Both the position numbers and the translations under genes were made by a program. From NCBI RefSeq assembly GCF_900102545.1, contig NZ_FNBN01000008.1:66019-130018 (forward strand): 64,000 nt of DNA. The letters are read 5' to 3'. The first letter of the stretch is position 1. Each line of letters starts with the position of its first letter. The stretch is from Chitinophaga filiformis (GTDB taxonomy: Bacteria > Bacteroidota > Bacteroidia > Chitinophagales > Chitinophagaceae). The notes under the pieces are model-generated. The model did not search any database. It was not told where the DNA came from and saw only the letters and a list, made by a program, of their open reading frames with translations. Below, piece after piece: positions 52,926 through 63,800 of the stretch.

Positions 52926-53808
52926 AATAGCGCCGCTTGTTTCTATTGTAACGATCAACTATAATACCTGCAGCGTTACATGTGAATTGCTGACATCCAT
53001 CAGCAGGAACAGCTACGCCAATGTGGAAGTGATCGTTGTTGACAATGCTTCCGTCGAAGATCCTACTGCTGCATTGCAGGAAGCCTATCCTGCCGTGAAG
53101 GTGATCAGGAGTACTACGAACAGAGGTTTTGCCGGCGGCAATAATCTTGGTATTATAGAAGCAACAGGTGAGTATATCTTCCTCGTGAATAACGATACGG
53201 AATTTACAGACGGTCTGATTGAGGGCCTGCTGGAAGTCTTTTACGCACATCCCGATGCGGGGATGGTTAGCCCTAAATTTCATTATTTCTTTCATAAAGG
53301 TATTATCGAATATGCCGGCTATCAGTCGGTAGATGTATTCACTGGCAGGAACAGTATGATCGGTTGTAAGGAGCCTGACCAGGGCCAGTACGATCAGATC
53401 TCAGCTACCAACTATGCACACGGCGGTGGTATGATGACCAGGGCCGCTGTATTGAAAGAAGTAGGGCTGATGCCGGAAGTATACTTCCTGTACTACGAAG
53501 AATTTGACTGGTGCGAACAATTCAAGCGTAAAGGCTATAAGATCTATTATCAGTATAAATCACTTATCTATCATAAAGAATCAATGTCCACAGGCAAGAA
53601 CAGCCCCTTAAAAACATACTACCTTACCAGGAACAGGATACTGTTCATGCGCAGGAATGTGGCATTACCTAACCGGATCATCTTTTTACTGTACCTGACC
53701 TTGTTTACCATTCCCAAGAACACATTACAATTCCTTCTGAACAAAGAGAAGGAACACTTAAGGGCTTTCTGGAAAGGCATTATGTGGAACTTAAACATCG
53801 TCAACTAA
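52909..53808 (+). CDS. Family 2 glycosyltransferase (rhamnosyltransferase-like)
   Basis: A 299-residue soluble GT2 enzyme of the WcaA/RfbN type. Motifs: VSIVTINYNTCS, VDNASVEDP (nucleotide), TNRGFAGGNNLGI, FLVNNDTEF (DXD-like), and YYEEFDWCEQFKRKGY near the acceptor site. These marks fit dTDP-rhamnose or similar donors, but the donor cannot be fixed. It overlaps the previous gene by 17 bp and is followed by asnB after 10 bp. Confidence 0.88.
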   Translation: MLQENKIAPLVSIVTINYNTCSVTCELLTSISRNSYANVEVIVVDNASVEDPTAALQEAYPAVKVIRSTTNRGFAGGNNLGIIEATGEYIFLVNNDTEFTDGLIEGLLEVFYAHPDAGMVSPKFHYFFHKGIIEYAGYQSVDVFTGRNSMIGCKEPDQGQYDQISATNYAHGGGMMTRAAVLKEVGLMPEVYFLYYEEFDWCEQFKRKGYKIYYQYKSLIYHKESMSTGKNSPLKTYYLTRNRILFMRRNVALPNRIIFLLYLTLFTIPKNTLQFLLNKEKEHLRAFWKGIMWNLNIVN

Positions 53809-53818
53809 AATTATTACC

Positions 53819-55720
53819 ATGTGTGGCATAGCAGGGTTTATTGATTTCTCCAAAAAGGCAAGCCTCCCCGTATTAAAAGACATGACCGATGCATTGCTGC
53901 ATCGCGGTCCGGACGACGGTGGTTATGAAGTGTTTGAACACCCTAATGCATTAGTCGGATTAGGCCAGCGTCGTCTGTCCATTCTCGACCTTTCCAGCGG
54001 CGGCCATCAGCCTATGCATTTTAAACAGTATACCATGATCTTCAATGGCGAGGTATACAACTTTAAAGAGATACGCCGGGAACTGGAACACCAGGGGTAC
54101 CAATTTACTTCCAGCAGCGATACAGAAGTCCTGATAAAAGGATATGATTGCTGGAAAGAGAAAATAGTAGACCGTTGCATTGGTATGTTCGCCTTTGTGA
54201 TCTATGACAGAGAGGAAGAACAAGTGATCTTCTGCCGCGACAGGGCAGGCGTAAAACCGCTTTATTACTACTGGCATAACAATGTACTGCTGTTTGCCTC
54301 TGAACTGAAAAGCTTCAGCCGTTTCCCCGCTTTCGAGAAAAAGATTGATGTGAACAGTGTATCACTGTTCCTCCAGTATAGTTACATCCCTGCTCCGTAT
54401 ACCATCTTCGAACATACGCATAAACTGAAACCGGGACATTTCATGCATCTGTCCCTGAAGAATAAAGCGCTGACTACTTCAGAATACTGGAGCGTACTGG
54501 ATGCCTATCGCCAGCCACTGACAAATATGTATGAAGGCGATATCATCCGACATACCAAAGAGCTGATGGAAAGCGCCTATAAATACCGCATGGTAGCTGA
54601 CGTTCCGGTTGGGGTATTCCTGAGCGGTGGTTACGACAGCTCCAGTGTGGCAGCCATATTGCAGGCTTCTTCCGGCAGCCGCCTGAAGACCTTCACCATC
54701 GGCTATAAAGAAGCGGCTTTCGATGAGTCTAAAGAGGCCCGCCGGATTGCGCAACACCTGGGCACCGACCATACCGAATGGATAGTAGGTCCTTCAGATG
54801 CAAGAGACATACTGGAACACCTGCCGGAAATCTATGACGAGCCTTTTGCTGATAACTCCACCGTGCCTACCACACTGGTCAGCAAACTGGCCGCGAAGCA
54901 GGTAAAAGTGGTACTGTCTGCCGACGGTGGCGACGAGCTCTTTGCCGGGTACAACAAATTCAATCAATCCCTGCAATACACGGAACGTATGCCGAAATCA
55001 CTGCAGGGGGTGGTAAGTAAGGTAATGAAGCTGGTAAATCCGGCCAGTATTCCTTATTTCAATAAACAATACAACTTTGCCAGCCGTTATGAGAAGATGA
55101 AACTGATCTGGGCATCAGGTAAGTCACAGCAGGCATTGAAATATATCAGCCAGTATATCACAGAAACAGAAGCTGCCAGTTACCTGGGAGGTACACACTG
55201 TAGCTACAAGACAAACTTTGATATGAACGGGGAACTGAACAATATCAATGATGCATTGAACCGCCTGCTCTCTGTGGACTATAAAACCTTCCTGGTCGAC
55301 AATAACCTCGTAAAAGTAGACAGGGCCACTATGTCTGTCAGCATTGAAGGTCGCGAACCCATGCTGGATCACCGCCTGGTGGAATTCCTGGCAAAAGTGC
55401 CTGCTCACGTAAAAGTGAAGAATAAGGTCAACAAATACATCCTGAAGGAAATCGTACACCAGTATATACCGAAAACACTGATGGACCGTCCTAAAAGACC
55501 GTTCATTGCTCCACTGACCCATTGGTTCAGGGATGAACTGAAAGAACAGATGGCGTATTATTTATCTCCCGCCAAACTGGAGCAGACCGGGCTCTTTGAT
55601 CCGGAGCATATCCAGGTATTGAAGCAGAACTATTTTGAAGGCGGAAAGGTAAGTCACCAGAAACTCTGGAATATCCTCGTATTCCAACTGTGGTATAGCC
55701 GGTGGATGGAACAATTGTAA
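53819..55720 (+). CDS. asnB: Asparagine-synthase-type glutamine amidotransferase (AsnB-like)
   Basis: A 633-residue protein with the class II glutaminase domain first (Cys2 in MCGIAGFIDF, RRLSILDLS, FNGEVYNF) and the synthetase domain after about residue 235, with the PPi loop VFLSGGYDSSSVA and VLSADGGDELFAGYNKF. Housekeeping AsnB makes asparagine, but copies inside polysaccharide loci are common and may amidate uronic acids or similar sugars. Position between two glycosyltransferase genes favours the second role here. Gaps to neighbours are 10 and 3 bp. Confidence 0.9.
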   Translation: MCGIAGFIDFSKKASLPVLKDMTDALLHRGPDDGGYEVFEHPNALVGLGQRRLSILDLSSGGHQPMHFKQYTMIFNGEVYNFKEIRRELEHQGYQFTSSSDTEVLIKGYDCWKEKIVDRCIGMFAFVIYDREEEQVIFCRDRAGVKPLYYYWHNNVLLFASELKSFSRFPAFEKKIDVNSVSLFLQYSYIPAPYTIFEHTHKLKPGHFMHLSLKNKALTTSEYWSVLDAYRQPLTNMYEGDIIRHTKELMESAYKYRMVADVPVGVFLSGGYDSSSVAAILQASSGSRLKTFTIGYKEAAFDESKEARRIAQHLGTDHTEWIVGPSDARDILEHLPEIYDEPFADNSTVPTTLVSKLAAKQVKVVLSADGGDELFAGYNKFNQSLQYTERMPKSLQGVVSKVMKLVNPASIPYFNKQYNFASRYEKMKLIWASGKSQQALKYISQYITETEAASYLGGTHCSYKTNFDMNGELNNINDALNRLLSVDYKTFLVDNNLVKVDRATMSVSIEGREPMLDHRLVEFLAKVPAHVKVKNKVNKYILKEIVHQYIPKTLMDRPKRPFIAPLTHWFRDELKEQMAYYLSPAKLEQTGLFDPEHIQVLKQNYFEGGKVSHQKLWNILVFQLWYSRWMEQL

Positions 55721-55723
55721 CCG

Positions 55724-56854
55724 ATGGAAGCGACTAAGAAGATCAGAGTTTTACAAACGATCCGCCAGGGCAAAATAGGAGGAGGGGAAAGCCATGTGCT
55801 GGACCTCGTCCGTTACCTGGACAAGGGGTTGTTCGAGCCGGTGGTGCTATCCTTTACTGACGGCCCGATGATCACATCCCTTGCCAAACTGGGCGTGCCC
55901 GCTCATGTCATCCATACCGAGAAGGCGTTCGACTTCAAGGTTTGGAAGAAAGTAAAACAATTCCTGAAAGAACAAAGGGTGGATATCGTGCATGTGCATG
56001 GTACCCGCGCCAATACCAATGTTCTCTGGGCCGCCCGCTCGCTGGGCCTGCCGGTGATATATACCATTCACGGATGGTCTTTTCACGACAGTCTGCCTGC
56101 CTGGAATAAAAAGGCCAGGATACTGGCGGAAAAGTTCATTACGCGGCGTACCAGGCTCAATATTACGGTTTCCGATTCCAATCATGAGACAGGAGTACGC
56201 GAATTTGGGGATTTTAAGTCGCTGGTGGTCAAAAACGGGGTGAACCTGGAGAAGTTCAACCGCTTTGGTGAATACCCCGATATAAAGGCTTTATATGGCA
56301 TTCCTGCCCATCACCTGGTAATCGGGTATATCGTCCGTATTACGGAACAGAAAGATCCCCTGGGGATGTTAAGGGCTTATGCCAGGGTTTGCGCCAACTT
56401 TCGGGACCTTACCTTGTTAATGATAGGAGAGGGCGACCTGAAAGATGCCGCCGTGCAGCTGGCAAGAGATCTGGGCATCAGTGACAGGGTAATCTTTGAC
56501 AATTTCCGCCAGGATGTACCGGCAGTACTGAACGCAGTGGATATTTACTGCCTGCCTTCTCTCTGGGAAGGGTTCCCGATAGGGGTGCTGGAAGCCATGG
56601 CGATGGCCAAAGCGGTGATCGCCTCTGATGTGGATGGTACCCGTGAGGCCGTGGAACATGAGGTGACCGGTCTGCTCGTACCACCTAAGGATGAAGCAGC
56701 GCTGGTGGCCGCCATCGAAAGACTGATACATGACCGTGCCTTGCGTAACACACTGCAGGAAAATGCCGGCAGGAGTGTGAAAGCAAACTTTGATGTGCGG
56801 GATATGACCCATAAAATAGAAACAGTGTACCAGCAGATGCTGGCGCCATTATAA
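55724..56854 (+). CDS. Family 4 glycosyltransferase
   Basis: A 376-residue GT-B enzyme. The N-terminal domain carries GKIGGGESHVLDLVRYLDKG (acceptor side, glycine-rich loop) and the C-terminal domain GYIVRITEQKDP and LWEGFPIGVLEAMAMAKAVIASD, with the E-x7-E motif. It keeps sugar anomeric configuration and probably adds a mannose, glucose or GlcNAc-like residue. It is 3 bp after asnB and 18 bp before the methyltransferase gene. Confidence 0.9.
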   Translation: MEATKKIRVLQTIRQGKIGGGESHVLDLVRYLDKGLFEPVVLSFTDGPMITSLAKLGVPAHVIHTEKAFDFKVWKKVKQFLKEQRVDIVHVHGTRANTNVLWAARSLGLPVIYTIHGWSFHDSLPAWNKKARILAEKFITRRTRLNITVSDSNHETGVREFGDFKSLVVKNGVNLEKFNRFGEYPDIKALYGIPAHHLVIGYIVRITEQKDPLGMLRAYARVCANFRDLTLLMIGEGDLKDAAVQLARDLGISDRVIFDNFRQDVPAVLNAVDIYCLPSLWEGFPIGVLEAMAMAKAVIASDVDGTREAVEHEVTGLLVPPKDEAALVAAIERLIHDRALRNTLQENAGRSVKANFDVRDMTHKIETVYQQMLAPL

Positions 56855-56872
56855 GATTAATAAACTTGACGC

Positions 56873-57607
56873 ATGAAAATCAGAAATCCCCAATCCCGTT
56901 TCGATCTGAATATTAAAAAAACGGACAGGGTACTTGAGGTGGGCGGCGGCCACAACCCGCACCCCAGGTCAAATGTGGTAGTAGATAAATACGTTGATGA
57001 CAATACGCATCGCAGCGGCGACATAAAAGTGCTGAGAAACCAGCAGTTCCTGAAAGCAGACGGAGAAAACCTGCCTTTCAAAGACAAGGAGTTTGACTAT
57101 GTGATCTGTAATCACGTACTGGAACATGTGGAAGACCCTGTGGCTTTCCTCAATGAACAGTTCCGCGTAGCGAAAAGAGGTTATATTGAAACACCATCCC
57201 TGCTGGGTGAACATCTCTTCCCTAAGAAATCACATAAATGGGTATTGCTGGAAGTGGAAGGCAAAGTAGTACTGGTAGATAAAGAAAGAATATCTTTCCC
57301 TACCAGCTTTGACTTTGGCGACCTATACCTGGAATACCTGCCCAAAGCATCCATTGGATACAAGATCATGGAAAGAACACATCCCAACCTGCATACTATG
57401 CGTGTGGAATGGGAGGGTAGCTTTGAGTTTATTGTAAATCCGGACGACAAAGACATTCTCAAATATTTTGAAGAGCCCTGGACCCGTGAAATGGTGCTCC
57501 GTTACTTCCCGCAACGCTCATTGGGAAAGGAGCTGACAGAAGCGGCCCGGGCATTTACAGATATCTGCAAAAGCATTATCAGATCGAGAGTGCTGAAAAG
57601 AATTTAG
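56873..57607 (+). CDS. Class I SAM-dependent methyltransferase
   Basis: A 244-residue methyltransferase. The SAM loop is RVLEVGGGHNPHP, the acidic residue at the end of the second strand is in VVVDKYVDD, and YVICNHVLEHVEDP is the motif IV region with the typical HVLEH. The remainder (residues about 110-244) is less conserved. In this operon it probably methylates a sugar of the unit or its non-reducing end, which can act as a stop signal. A terminator follows. Confidence 0.82.
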   Translation: MKIRNPQSRFDLNIKKTDRVLEVGGGHNPHPRSNVVVDKYVDDNTHRSGDIKVLRNQQFLKADGENLPFKDKEFDYVICNHVLEHVEDPVAFLNEQFRVAKRGYIETPSLLGEHLFPKKSHKWVLLEVEGKVVLVDKERISFPTSFDFGDLYLEYLPKASIGYKIMERTHPNLHTMRVEWEGSFEFIVNPDDKDILKYFEEPWTREMVLRYFPQRSLGKELTEAARAFTDICKSIIRSRVLKRI

Positions 57608-57635
57608 TTCTAATACAGGATTGTTTTTAAGGAGC

Positions 57636-57671
57636 GAAGTCCCTGGATTATTCCGGGGGCTTCTTTTTTTT
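57636..57671 (+). terminator. Terminator of the rightward glycosyltransferase operon
   Basis: Hairpin GAAGTCCCTGGA/TCCGGGGGCTTC around TTAT, followed by a T run, 28 bp after the methyltransferase stop codon. It separates the operon from the lipoprotein gene. Confidence 0.85.
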
Positions 57672-57828
57672 ATGAGTGTGCTTTGACGTGCACGCGGACC
57701 GGCCTGCTTAAGATGATACGGATATGCATAAGTATTTATCAGCGTTATAGTAAGGTGTCTATATTGTAGCAGCCATAATGAATAATTTTATCCCCGACAG
57801 AAAAGCCCTAACTTAAAACAAACCCACG

Positions 57829-58920
57829 ATGAAAACCTTTTCCCTCATGACATGGGGCGGCTTGTGCATAGCCGCGCTTACTTTTGTATCCTGTTCAAAA
57901 GAAGCCAAACTACAGAGCAATAACAGAATCGCCGCTGCAGCGGCTGAGGCAGATGGTGATGGCGCCATGCTGGCAAAGCTCCTGCGGGCAAATGGTCCAC
58001 AGTACGAATTTTTCAAGGTAGATGGCAAACAGGGTGGTAGAATCAAAACTAAACAGGGTTCTATCTATACGTTCAGCCCGAATTCCCTCGTCACACAAAG
58101 TGGCGGCCCTGTTTCAGGTAGTGTAGACATTGTTATTAAAGAGATCCTGACGCCCAGCAACATGATCTTTGCCAGCAGACCCACAGCTACAAACGGCGGA
58201 GCACAGCTTACGTCTTACGGAGAATTCTTCGTACGCGCTACTCAGGCAGGACAGGATCTGAAACTACGGGCCGACAGCGCAGTAGCTGTACAGGTACCGG
58301 TTGTCAAAAGGCCGGCACAGGATGGTGTACCGCTATGGGGTGGTGATACGTCTGTTATCATTTCTACTTCAGGCTACAACGATTCGAATCAGCCCGTTAC
58401 CATTCCTGTTGCGGCCAGCGGTAATCAGGGTGTTTCCTGGAATCCGGCGCCGGGATTCGCATTATTCAACGGTACTACGTTGAATTTCCGTCTCGATAGT
58501 CTGATGGCCTGGAGAAACTGCGACGCACTGACTAACCTGCCTGGTCCCAAAACCACTATACTGGGCTATTTCACCAACTTTTACAATCCGGCTACCCAGA
58601 CCAGTTACGGCGGTGAAGAGCCAAGCATGCTATTTTTCAAACCTGCTGGTGTAAATACAGTAGTGAAATTGTACAATGTAATTCTGAATGCGCCGGTTGG
58701 TCGCCAGGGCTTACTGAGTTATCAGAACTCTGTACCCATAGGTCAGGCAGGTACTTTCCTGGCTATCACAGCGCTGAACGGTAACTTCTTCGCACAGAAA
58801 CTACCTGTCAATATTCCGGCGCCTCCGGGAGGTCAGAATTATGCAGCGATTAGTTTTAACCTGGCTCCCGTAACACCGGCCGCCCTGGTGGCACTGATCC
58901 AGAGCATGGATACACCATGA
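57829..58920 (+). CDS. Predicted lipoprotein of unknown function
   Basis: A 363-residue protein with a lipobox (FVSC, Cys23) after a hydrophobic signal. Beyond that it is beta-rich and Gly/Asn/Thr-rich. One stretch (about residues 70-160: FSPNSLV, GPVSGSVDIVIKEILTPSNMIFASRPT, YGEFFVRATQAGQDLKL) resembles a domain common in Bacteroidota surface lipoproteins that looks like a ZU5 or carbohydrate-binding fold; I cannot name it firmly. It is monocistronic, between a terminator and the convergent flippase gene. Confidence 0.65.
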   Translation: MKTFSLMTWGGLCIAALTFVSCSKEAKLQSNNRIAAAAAEADGDGAMLAKLLRANGPQYEFFKVDGKQGGRIKTKQGSIYTFSPNSLVTQSGGPVSGSVDIVIKEILTPSNMIFASRPTATNGGAQLTSYGEFFVRATQAGQDLKLRADSAVAVQVPVVKRPAQDGVPLWGGDTSVIISTSGYNDSNQPVTIPVAASGNQGVSWNPAPGFALFNGTTLNFRLDSLMAWRNCDALTNLPGPKTTILGYFTNFYNPATQTSYGGEEPSMLFFKPAGVNTVVKLYNVILNAPVGRQGLLSYQNSVPIGQAGTFLAITALNGNFFAQKLPVNIPAPPGGQNYAAISFNLAPVTPAALVALIQSMDTP

Positions 58921-58949
58921 TCGTTTATCCTGATCTTTTATAAAGAAGC

Positions 58950-58984
58950 GTTGCCTGTTTTCGTTCTGTCAGGAAACAGGCAAC
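58950..58984. terminator. Shared bidirectional terminator hairpin
   Basis: GTTGCCTGTTT (58950-58960) is perfectly paired with AAACAGGCAAC (58974-58984). The lipoprotein gene ends 29 bp to the left. The minus-strand stop codon of the flippase (58969-58971) lies inside the loop. Confidence 0.75.
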
Positions 58985-60315
58985 TTTCTGCGTATTTTCC
59001 CCGTTACTTTCTCCAGTATCACGAGGCATTCCGCCCAGCCAAGTTGAATAATCTCACGCGTCGTAAATGGCACATACTTCTTCAGCATATAATAACCTAT
59101 CACCACACAAATAATCATATTCAGCAATGAGCCGAATGCCACCCAGCGTACATCATGGAAGAGCAATATGAAAACAATATCGCCGATGATATTTAGTATC
59201 AGTTTTATGAAGTTCTTATAGAAATTGGTCAGTGGCCGGTTGATCATGTCCAGTGCCACCCCGATAAAGCGGTCAATAGGATAGAGAAAAGCACACAGGA
59301 GGAAGATACGCACCACGTCTGTTGCCGGCAGGTATGCACGGCCAGCCAGGATGATGATCAGGGGCTCGGTGAAGAGGATCATGCCAATGATAAAAGGAAT
59401 GATCACAATGCTGACAACACCCGTATAGCGGTTGAAGGCCCTTGATACGCCCGGCCAGTCATTTTTGTTGGCAGCCCCCGACAGCGTAGGTTGCGCTGTA
59501 GCTACAAAACTGCGGAGAATGATCTCTATCACTTCCATGAACTTCTGCGGAATACTGTAAATAGCTACTGCTGCAGGACTGATCATGGTACGTATCAGGA
59601 AGTTATCAGAGTAGTTGAGGAAGCCGGATGAGATCATACTGCCTACGATCAGCCATCCGTATTTTACCAGTACGATCACCTGTTTTTTTGTACTATGCAC
59701 CACTGTACGCACCTTGGTCCAACCCTTCAGCAGCGTAAATCCGCTGGTAGCCGCCAGTCCGGTCATGTATGCAACCAGCACATGGGGGAGGGTAACAGTA
59801 CCGAAAAAGTGAAACAATAAGATCAGCACCAGGAATCCTCCGTTCTGCCAGAAGCGTATCTGCAATATCTTGTCAAAACGATGTTCTGCCTGGAGGAACC
59901 AGCTGGCTACATTGAAGGGGACAGACACCACCATCATCAGGCCCAGCCAGCGCATAAAGAAGCGCCAGGTTTCATCGAAGAAGTTGTAGAGTATAAGTCC
60001 TGCTATGAGATTCAAAAGCAGGTAAATGCCTGTTAAAATGAGCACAAGATACCATGCACTGCCTGCCACTTCCAGGCCGGTCTTTTCATCAGCGCCGGTA
60101 TAAAATTTAATAATGCCCGATTGCAGCAATGCTGTGCGGATCTGATCAAGTACAGTATATGTGCCTATAAATAATACCCATTCTCCGAAGGCAGAAAGGG
60201 ACAGCAGACGAACGAGAATGGCAAAGGATAAAACGTTCAGAAAAGCGGAGACAAGATTGCCTAATAAAGAATGAAAATGCCTGTTGTTAAATACCGATAA
60301 TAATTTAAATCCCAT
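58969..60315 (-). CDS. Wzx-type polysaccharide flippase (MOP superfamily)
   Basis: A 448-residue protein with about 12 helices of the polysaccharide_synt/MATE type. The start FNNRHFHSLLGNLVSAFLNVLSFAILVRLLSLSAFGEWVLF is the first helix pair of such flippases. It would move lipid-linked repeat units to the periplasmic face for Wzy. It is transcribed toward the rightward operon, so it is separate from both main operons and may be set by its own signal. Confidence 0.88.
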   Translation of the reverse strand: MGFKLLSVFNNRHFHSLLGNLVSAFLNVLSFAILVRLLSLSAFGEWVLFIGTYTVLDQIRTALLQSGIIKFYTGADEKTGLEVAGSAWYLVLILTGIYLLLNLIAGLILYNFFDETWRFFMRWLGLMMVVSVPFNVASWFLQAEHRFDKILQIRFWQNGGFLVLILLFHFFGTVTLPHVLVAYMTGLAATSGFTLLKGWTKVRTVVHSTKKQVIVLVKYGWLIVGSMISSGFLNYSDNFLIRTMISPAAVAIYSIPQKFMEVIEIILRSFVATAQPTLSGAANKNDWPGVSRAFNRYTGVVSIVIIPFIIGMILFTEPLIIILAGRAYLPATDVVRIFLLCAFLYPIDRFIGVALDMINRPLTNFYKNFIKLILNIIGDIVFILLFHDVRWVAFGSLLNMIICVVIGYYMLKKYVPFTTREIIQLGWAECLVILEKVTGKIRRKLPVS

Positions 60316-60829
60316 GTATTTGATATAAAACCAGTGAATCGAAATTTTGTGCGGTCTTTGTACAGGATAAGATTATTGGGGAACAGGTGTATTCCGGTGT
60401 CCACAATATTACCATAATATAAAAGTTTGGCAAAATTTAATTTCGCGCAGCCCCAGCAATAACGTCGTTGATACTTATTTACGTATTAATTTTTATAATG
60501 CTTTATTAATTAGTATAATTACATATAAAAAATATTCTATTTGACTAATAAAATTATTGTACTTTGCCGCGGGATCTTGAAAAACATCTAAGAGTAGCAG
60601 AATGTCAGATGACAGGGACACACCAGCATCATAATCAGACGCCCTTATGAAGAACCAGGTGAGTTTAAAAGGACATCACGACGACTGTTGAAAGACCTCT
60701 GGGAGACTATGTATACGATTACATCCAGTGTGCATTAACCATTTTCAACTGAATTGCTTTTATTATTCTATAGATCAGGGGGAGAACCCCTCCAAGTGCA
60801 CCATATAGTTTAATTGAAAAACCTGACTG
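60316..60829. other. Divergent gap between the flippase gene and the right-edge giant gene
   Basis: A 514-bp AT-rich region. TTTG (60540-60543) and TACTTTG (60560-60566) form a near-consensus promoter for the rightward gene with a leader of about 260 bases. A short hairpin GGGG/CCCC (about 60779-60789) lies near the start codon and could affect translation. For the flippase only a TAAATTTTG-like word, one base off in spacing, is seen near 60430-60440 on the minus strand. Confidence 0.45.
60540..60566 (+). promoter_or_regulatory. Candidate promoter of the right-edge giant gene
   Basis: TTTG (60540-60543), a spacer of 16, and TACTTTG (60560-60566), one T short of TAnnTTTG. It is followed by a G/C-rich stretch. 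Confidence 0.35.
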
Positions 60830-63800
60830 ATGAAACATTTGTACTCAACGATGTTCAGACTGTTCACTGTATGCCTCGCAGTGACACTGTACACAACGCT
60901 AGCAGCAACCGCTCAGATGACAGCGGTATCATTAGCCGGAACCAATGTTACGAATTCCGGGGGGTATTACGAATACGTTCCACCGTCCTATGCAGGCAGT
61001 AAGGAATCATTTCCGCTGATCATCTTCATTCACGGCATAGGAGAACTCGGTAACGGCACCACACAGTTGAAAACTGTGCTGAAGAACGGTTTGCCTAAAC
61101 TGCTTAACAATGGTACTTTTCCCACCTCTTTTACAGTCAAAGGCAAGTCTTATTCATTTATAGTTGCCGCTCCGCAGTTTAAGAAAATTCCGGCTCCGGT
61201 AGATGTATTAAGCCTGATCAACTACCTGAAACGTAAGTACAGGATTGACAACAAACGTATTTATGTAACCGGTCTGAGTATGGGTGGTGGTGTTACGGAA
61301 GATTTTGCGAGCGCAGGCGATTCCTATGCACAAATGGTTGCTGCGGCTGTTCCTATTGCAGGTAATATGAACCCGAAACAGCTGCCCCGGGCTCCCAACA
61401 CAGTAGCTAAAAACGATGTGCCGATGTGGTTCCTTCACAATAGTGACGACCCTATGGTACCTTCACAATATTCCAGGGACTGGGTATCCATGATAGAGGC
61501 TTATAAACCGGCCGCTAATCCGGAACCCAAACTCACCATTTTCAACAAAAAAGGGCATGATGCATGGACTACCGCCTATGATCCTTCCTATAAGGAAAAT
61601 GGTATGAATGTATACGAGTGGATGCTGCAGTACCAGGCAGGTGTAACTGCAGATCCACCCCCTCCGCCACCCGCCGGCAATAAGAAGGTAATGGCGAAGA
61701 CCAATGTCGGCAATGGCATGTGGTACACGGATGCCATGAAAGCCTTCAACCTGAATCCGGGCGATACGCTCTGTATTGCCGGAGGTGATTATGAGTTCAT
61801 ACAGCTGGGTAACCTGGTAGGTACCGCCGATAAACCGATCGTTATTACCAACTGCGGTGGTGTGGTAAGAACAGGTATCAAGACCCTTAAAACAGACGTT
61901 TCCTTCGGTATTATGGGAGGTAAATTCCTGCACATCACAGGTACTGGTACTCCGGGCATCGAATATGGCTTTGACGTGAATGGGAAGAACCTGTTGGGCA
62001 TTGTAATGGAAGGAATGTACCTGGGCTCAGGCAGTAGCGATATTGATGTACACAACTTTTATATCCACGATGTAGGTTCCTTTATTGTGGCCAAGACCAC
62101 CCAGGAATGCAACAATCCACAGTTCTGGGAAGGCAAATACATAATGAAGAATGTGAAGATTCACCACATCAAAGGCCGCTATGCAGCCTACGAAGGTTTC
62201 TATATTGGTAACACTCATTACATCATGGATTATGCCCTGTGTAAAGGCATCAAATCTCATCACATCCAGGACCTGGAAGTATACGACAATGATCTCCAGT
62301 ACATGGGCCAGGACGGTATCCAGGTAGCCATGGCAGACATGGGAACCAACAAGGTCCATCATAATATCGTCCGTAACTATGGCACCAACAGACTGGATGC
62401 ACAGAGTTATGGTATGCTGATGGGCGGCGGCTCCCGTGTAAGACTCTATGACAACGTAGTGGACCACGGTTATCTGCCCGGTATTGCATTATTCGGATCC
62501 GGTATCTCCTACGTGTATAATAATACTGTTTCCAATGTAGAGAACGGGGAAGGTATTCAGGTGGCAGATAAGCTGATCCTCGAACCCGTGACCGCCTACA
62601 TCTATAATAATACGATCTATAATACAGGCAATAGCGGCATCAAGATATACGCCTACCTGACCACTGTTGGCCATAGAGTATATAACAACCTGATAATTGA
62701 AAATTCCCTGGGAGGCAGCTATCCTACGGATGGTATTTACATCAGGGGAGCGCAGAATATTAAATTCGACTACGGCAATAACCTCTTCTCTACTACTGCA
62801 AATGCAGGTAAAGTAGTGACCAATGTAGCCGGTGGTGATCTCCACCTTGTTGGTAGCTCAAAAGCGGTCGATGGTGGTAAATCAGTGGCCGACCTCGGAC
62901 TGACAGACGACCTTGATGGTAACAAACGCCCTATGAACAAAGGCTTTGATGTAGGCGCCTATGAATACCAGGGAACCGCAGCTCCGGGTAGTGGCAATGC
63001 AACACCTGTTGCCAATGCCGGGAAGGATATTACTATCACCCTGCCAACAAATACTGTAACACTTAATGCCGCAGCATCCACCGATGCAGATGGTACTATC
63101 AGCAAATATGCATGGTTGAAACTGTCCGGACCAGCCGGAGGAACGATCACCAATGCAGCAGTAGCTACAACCAGTGTAACCGGACTAACTGCCGGTACCT
63201 ACATCTTCAGGCTGACCGTAACCGACAACAAGGCGGCTACAGACATGGACAGCATCATCGTAAAAGTAAATCCGGCGGCGCCAAACAAGGTACCTGTAGC
63301 GAATGCCGGCGCAAATACAGCCATTACGCTACCAGTTAATACAGTAACGCTCGATGGTTCTGCTTCCTCAGATCCCGATGGTAAGATCACCGGGTATGCC
63401 TGGAAGAAAGTAAGCGGTCCGGCTGCGGGTACATTTACCAGTTCTGCGCTCGCCAAAACCACGGCAACAGGTCTCGTGGAAGGTACTTATGTATTCTCCC
63501 TGACAGTGACTGACGACGATAAGGCTACCGCTACCGCAAGTGTGACGGTAAAAGTGAACCCTGTCGCAGCGCCAAACCAGGCCCCTGTGGCCAATGCAGG
63601 CAATATGCAGAGTATAACCCTGCCAACCAATAGTGTAACGCTGAATGGATCTGCTTCAAAAGATGCTGATGGTAAGATTGTGAAATATGCATGGAAGCAA
63701 ATAGCAGGGCCTATCACCGTGAAGATCACCAGTGCAACCCTGGCAAATACCACAGTAACGGGCTTCGAAGGAGGTACTTATACGTTCTCCCTGACCGTCA

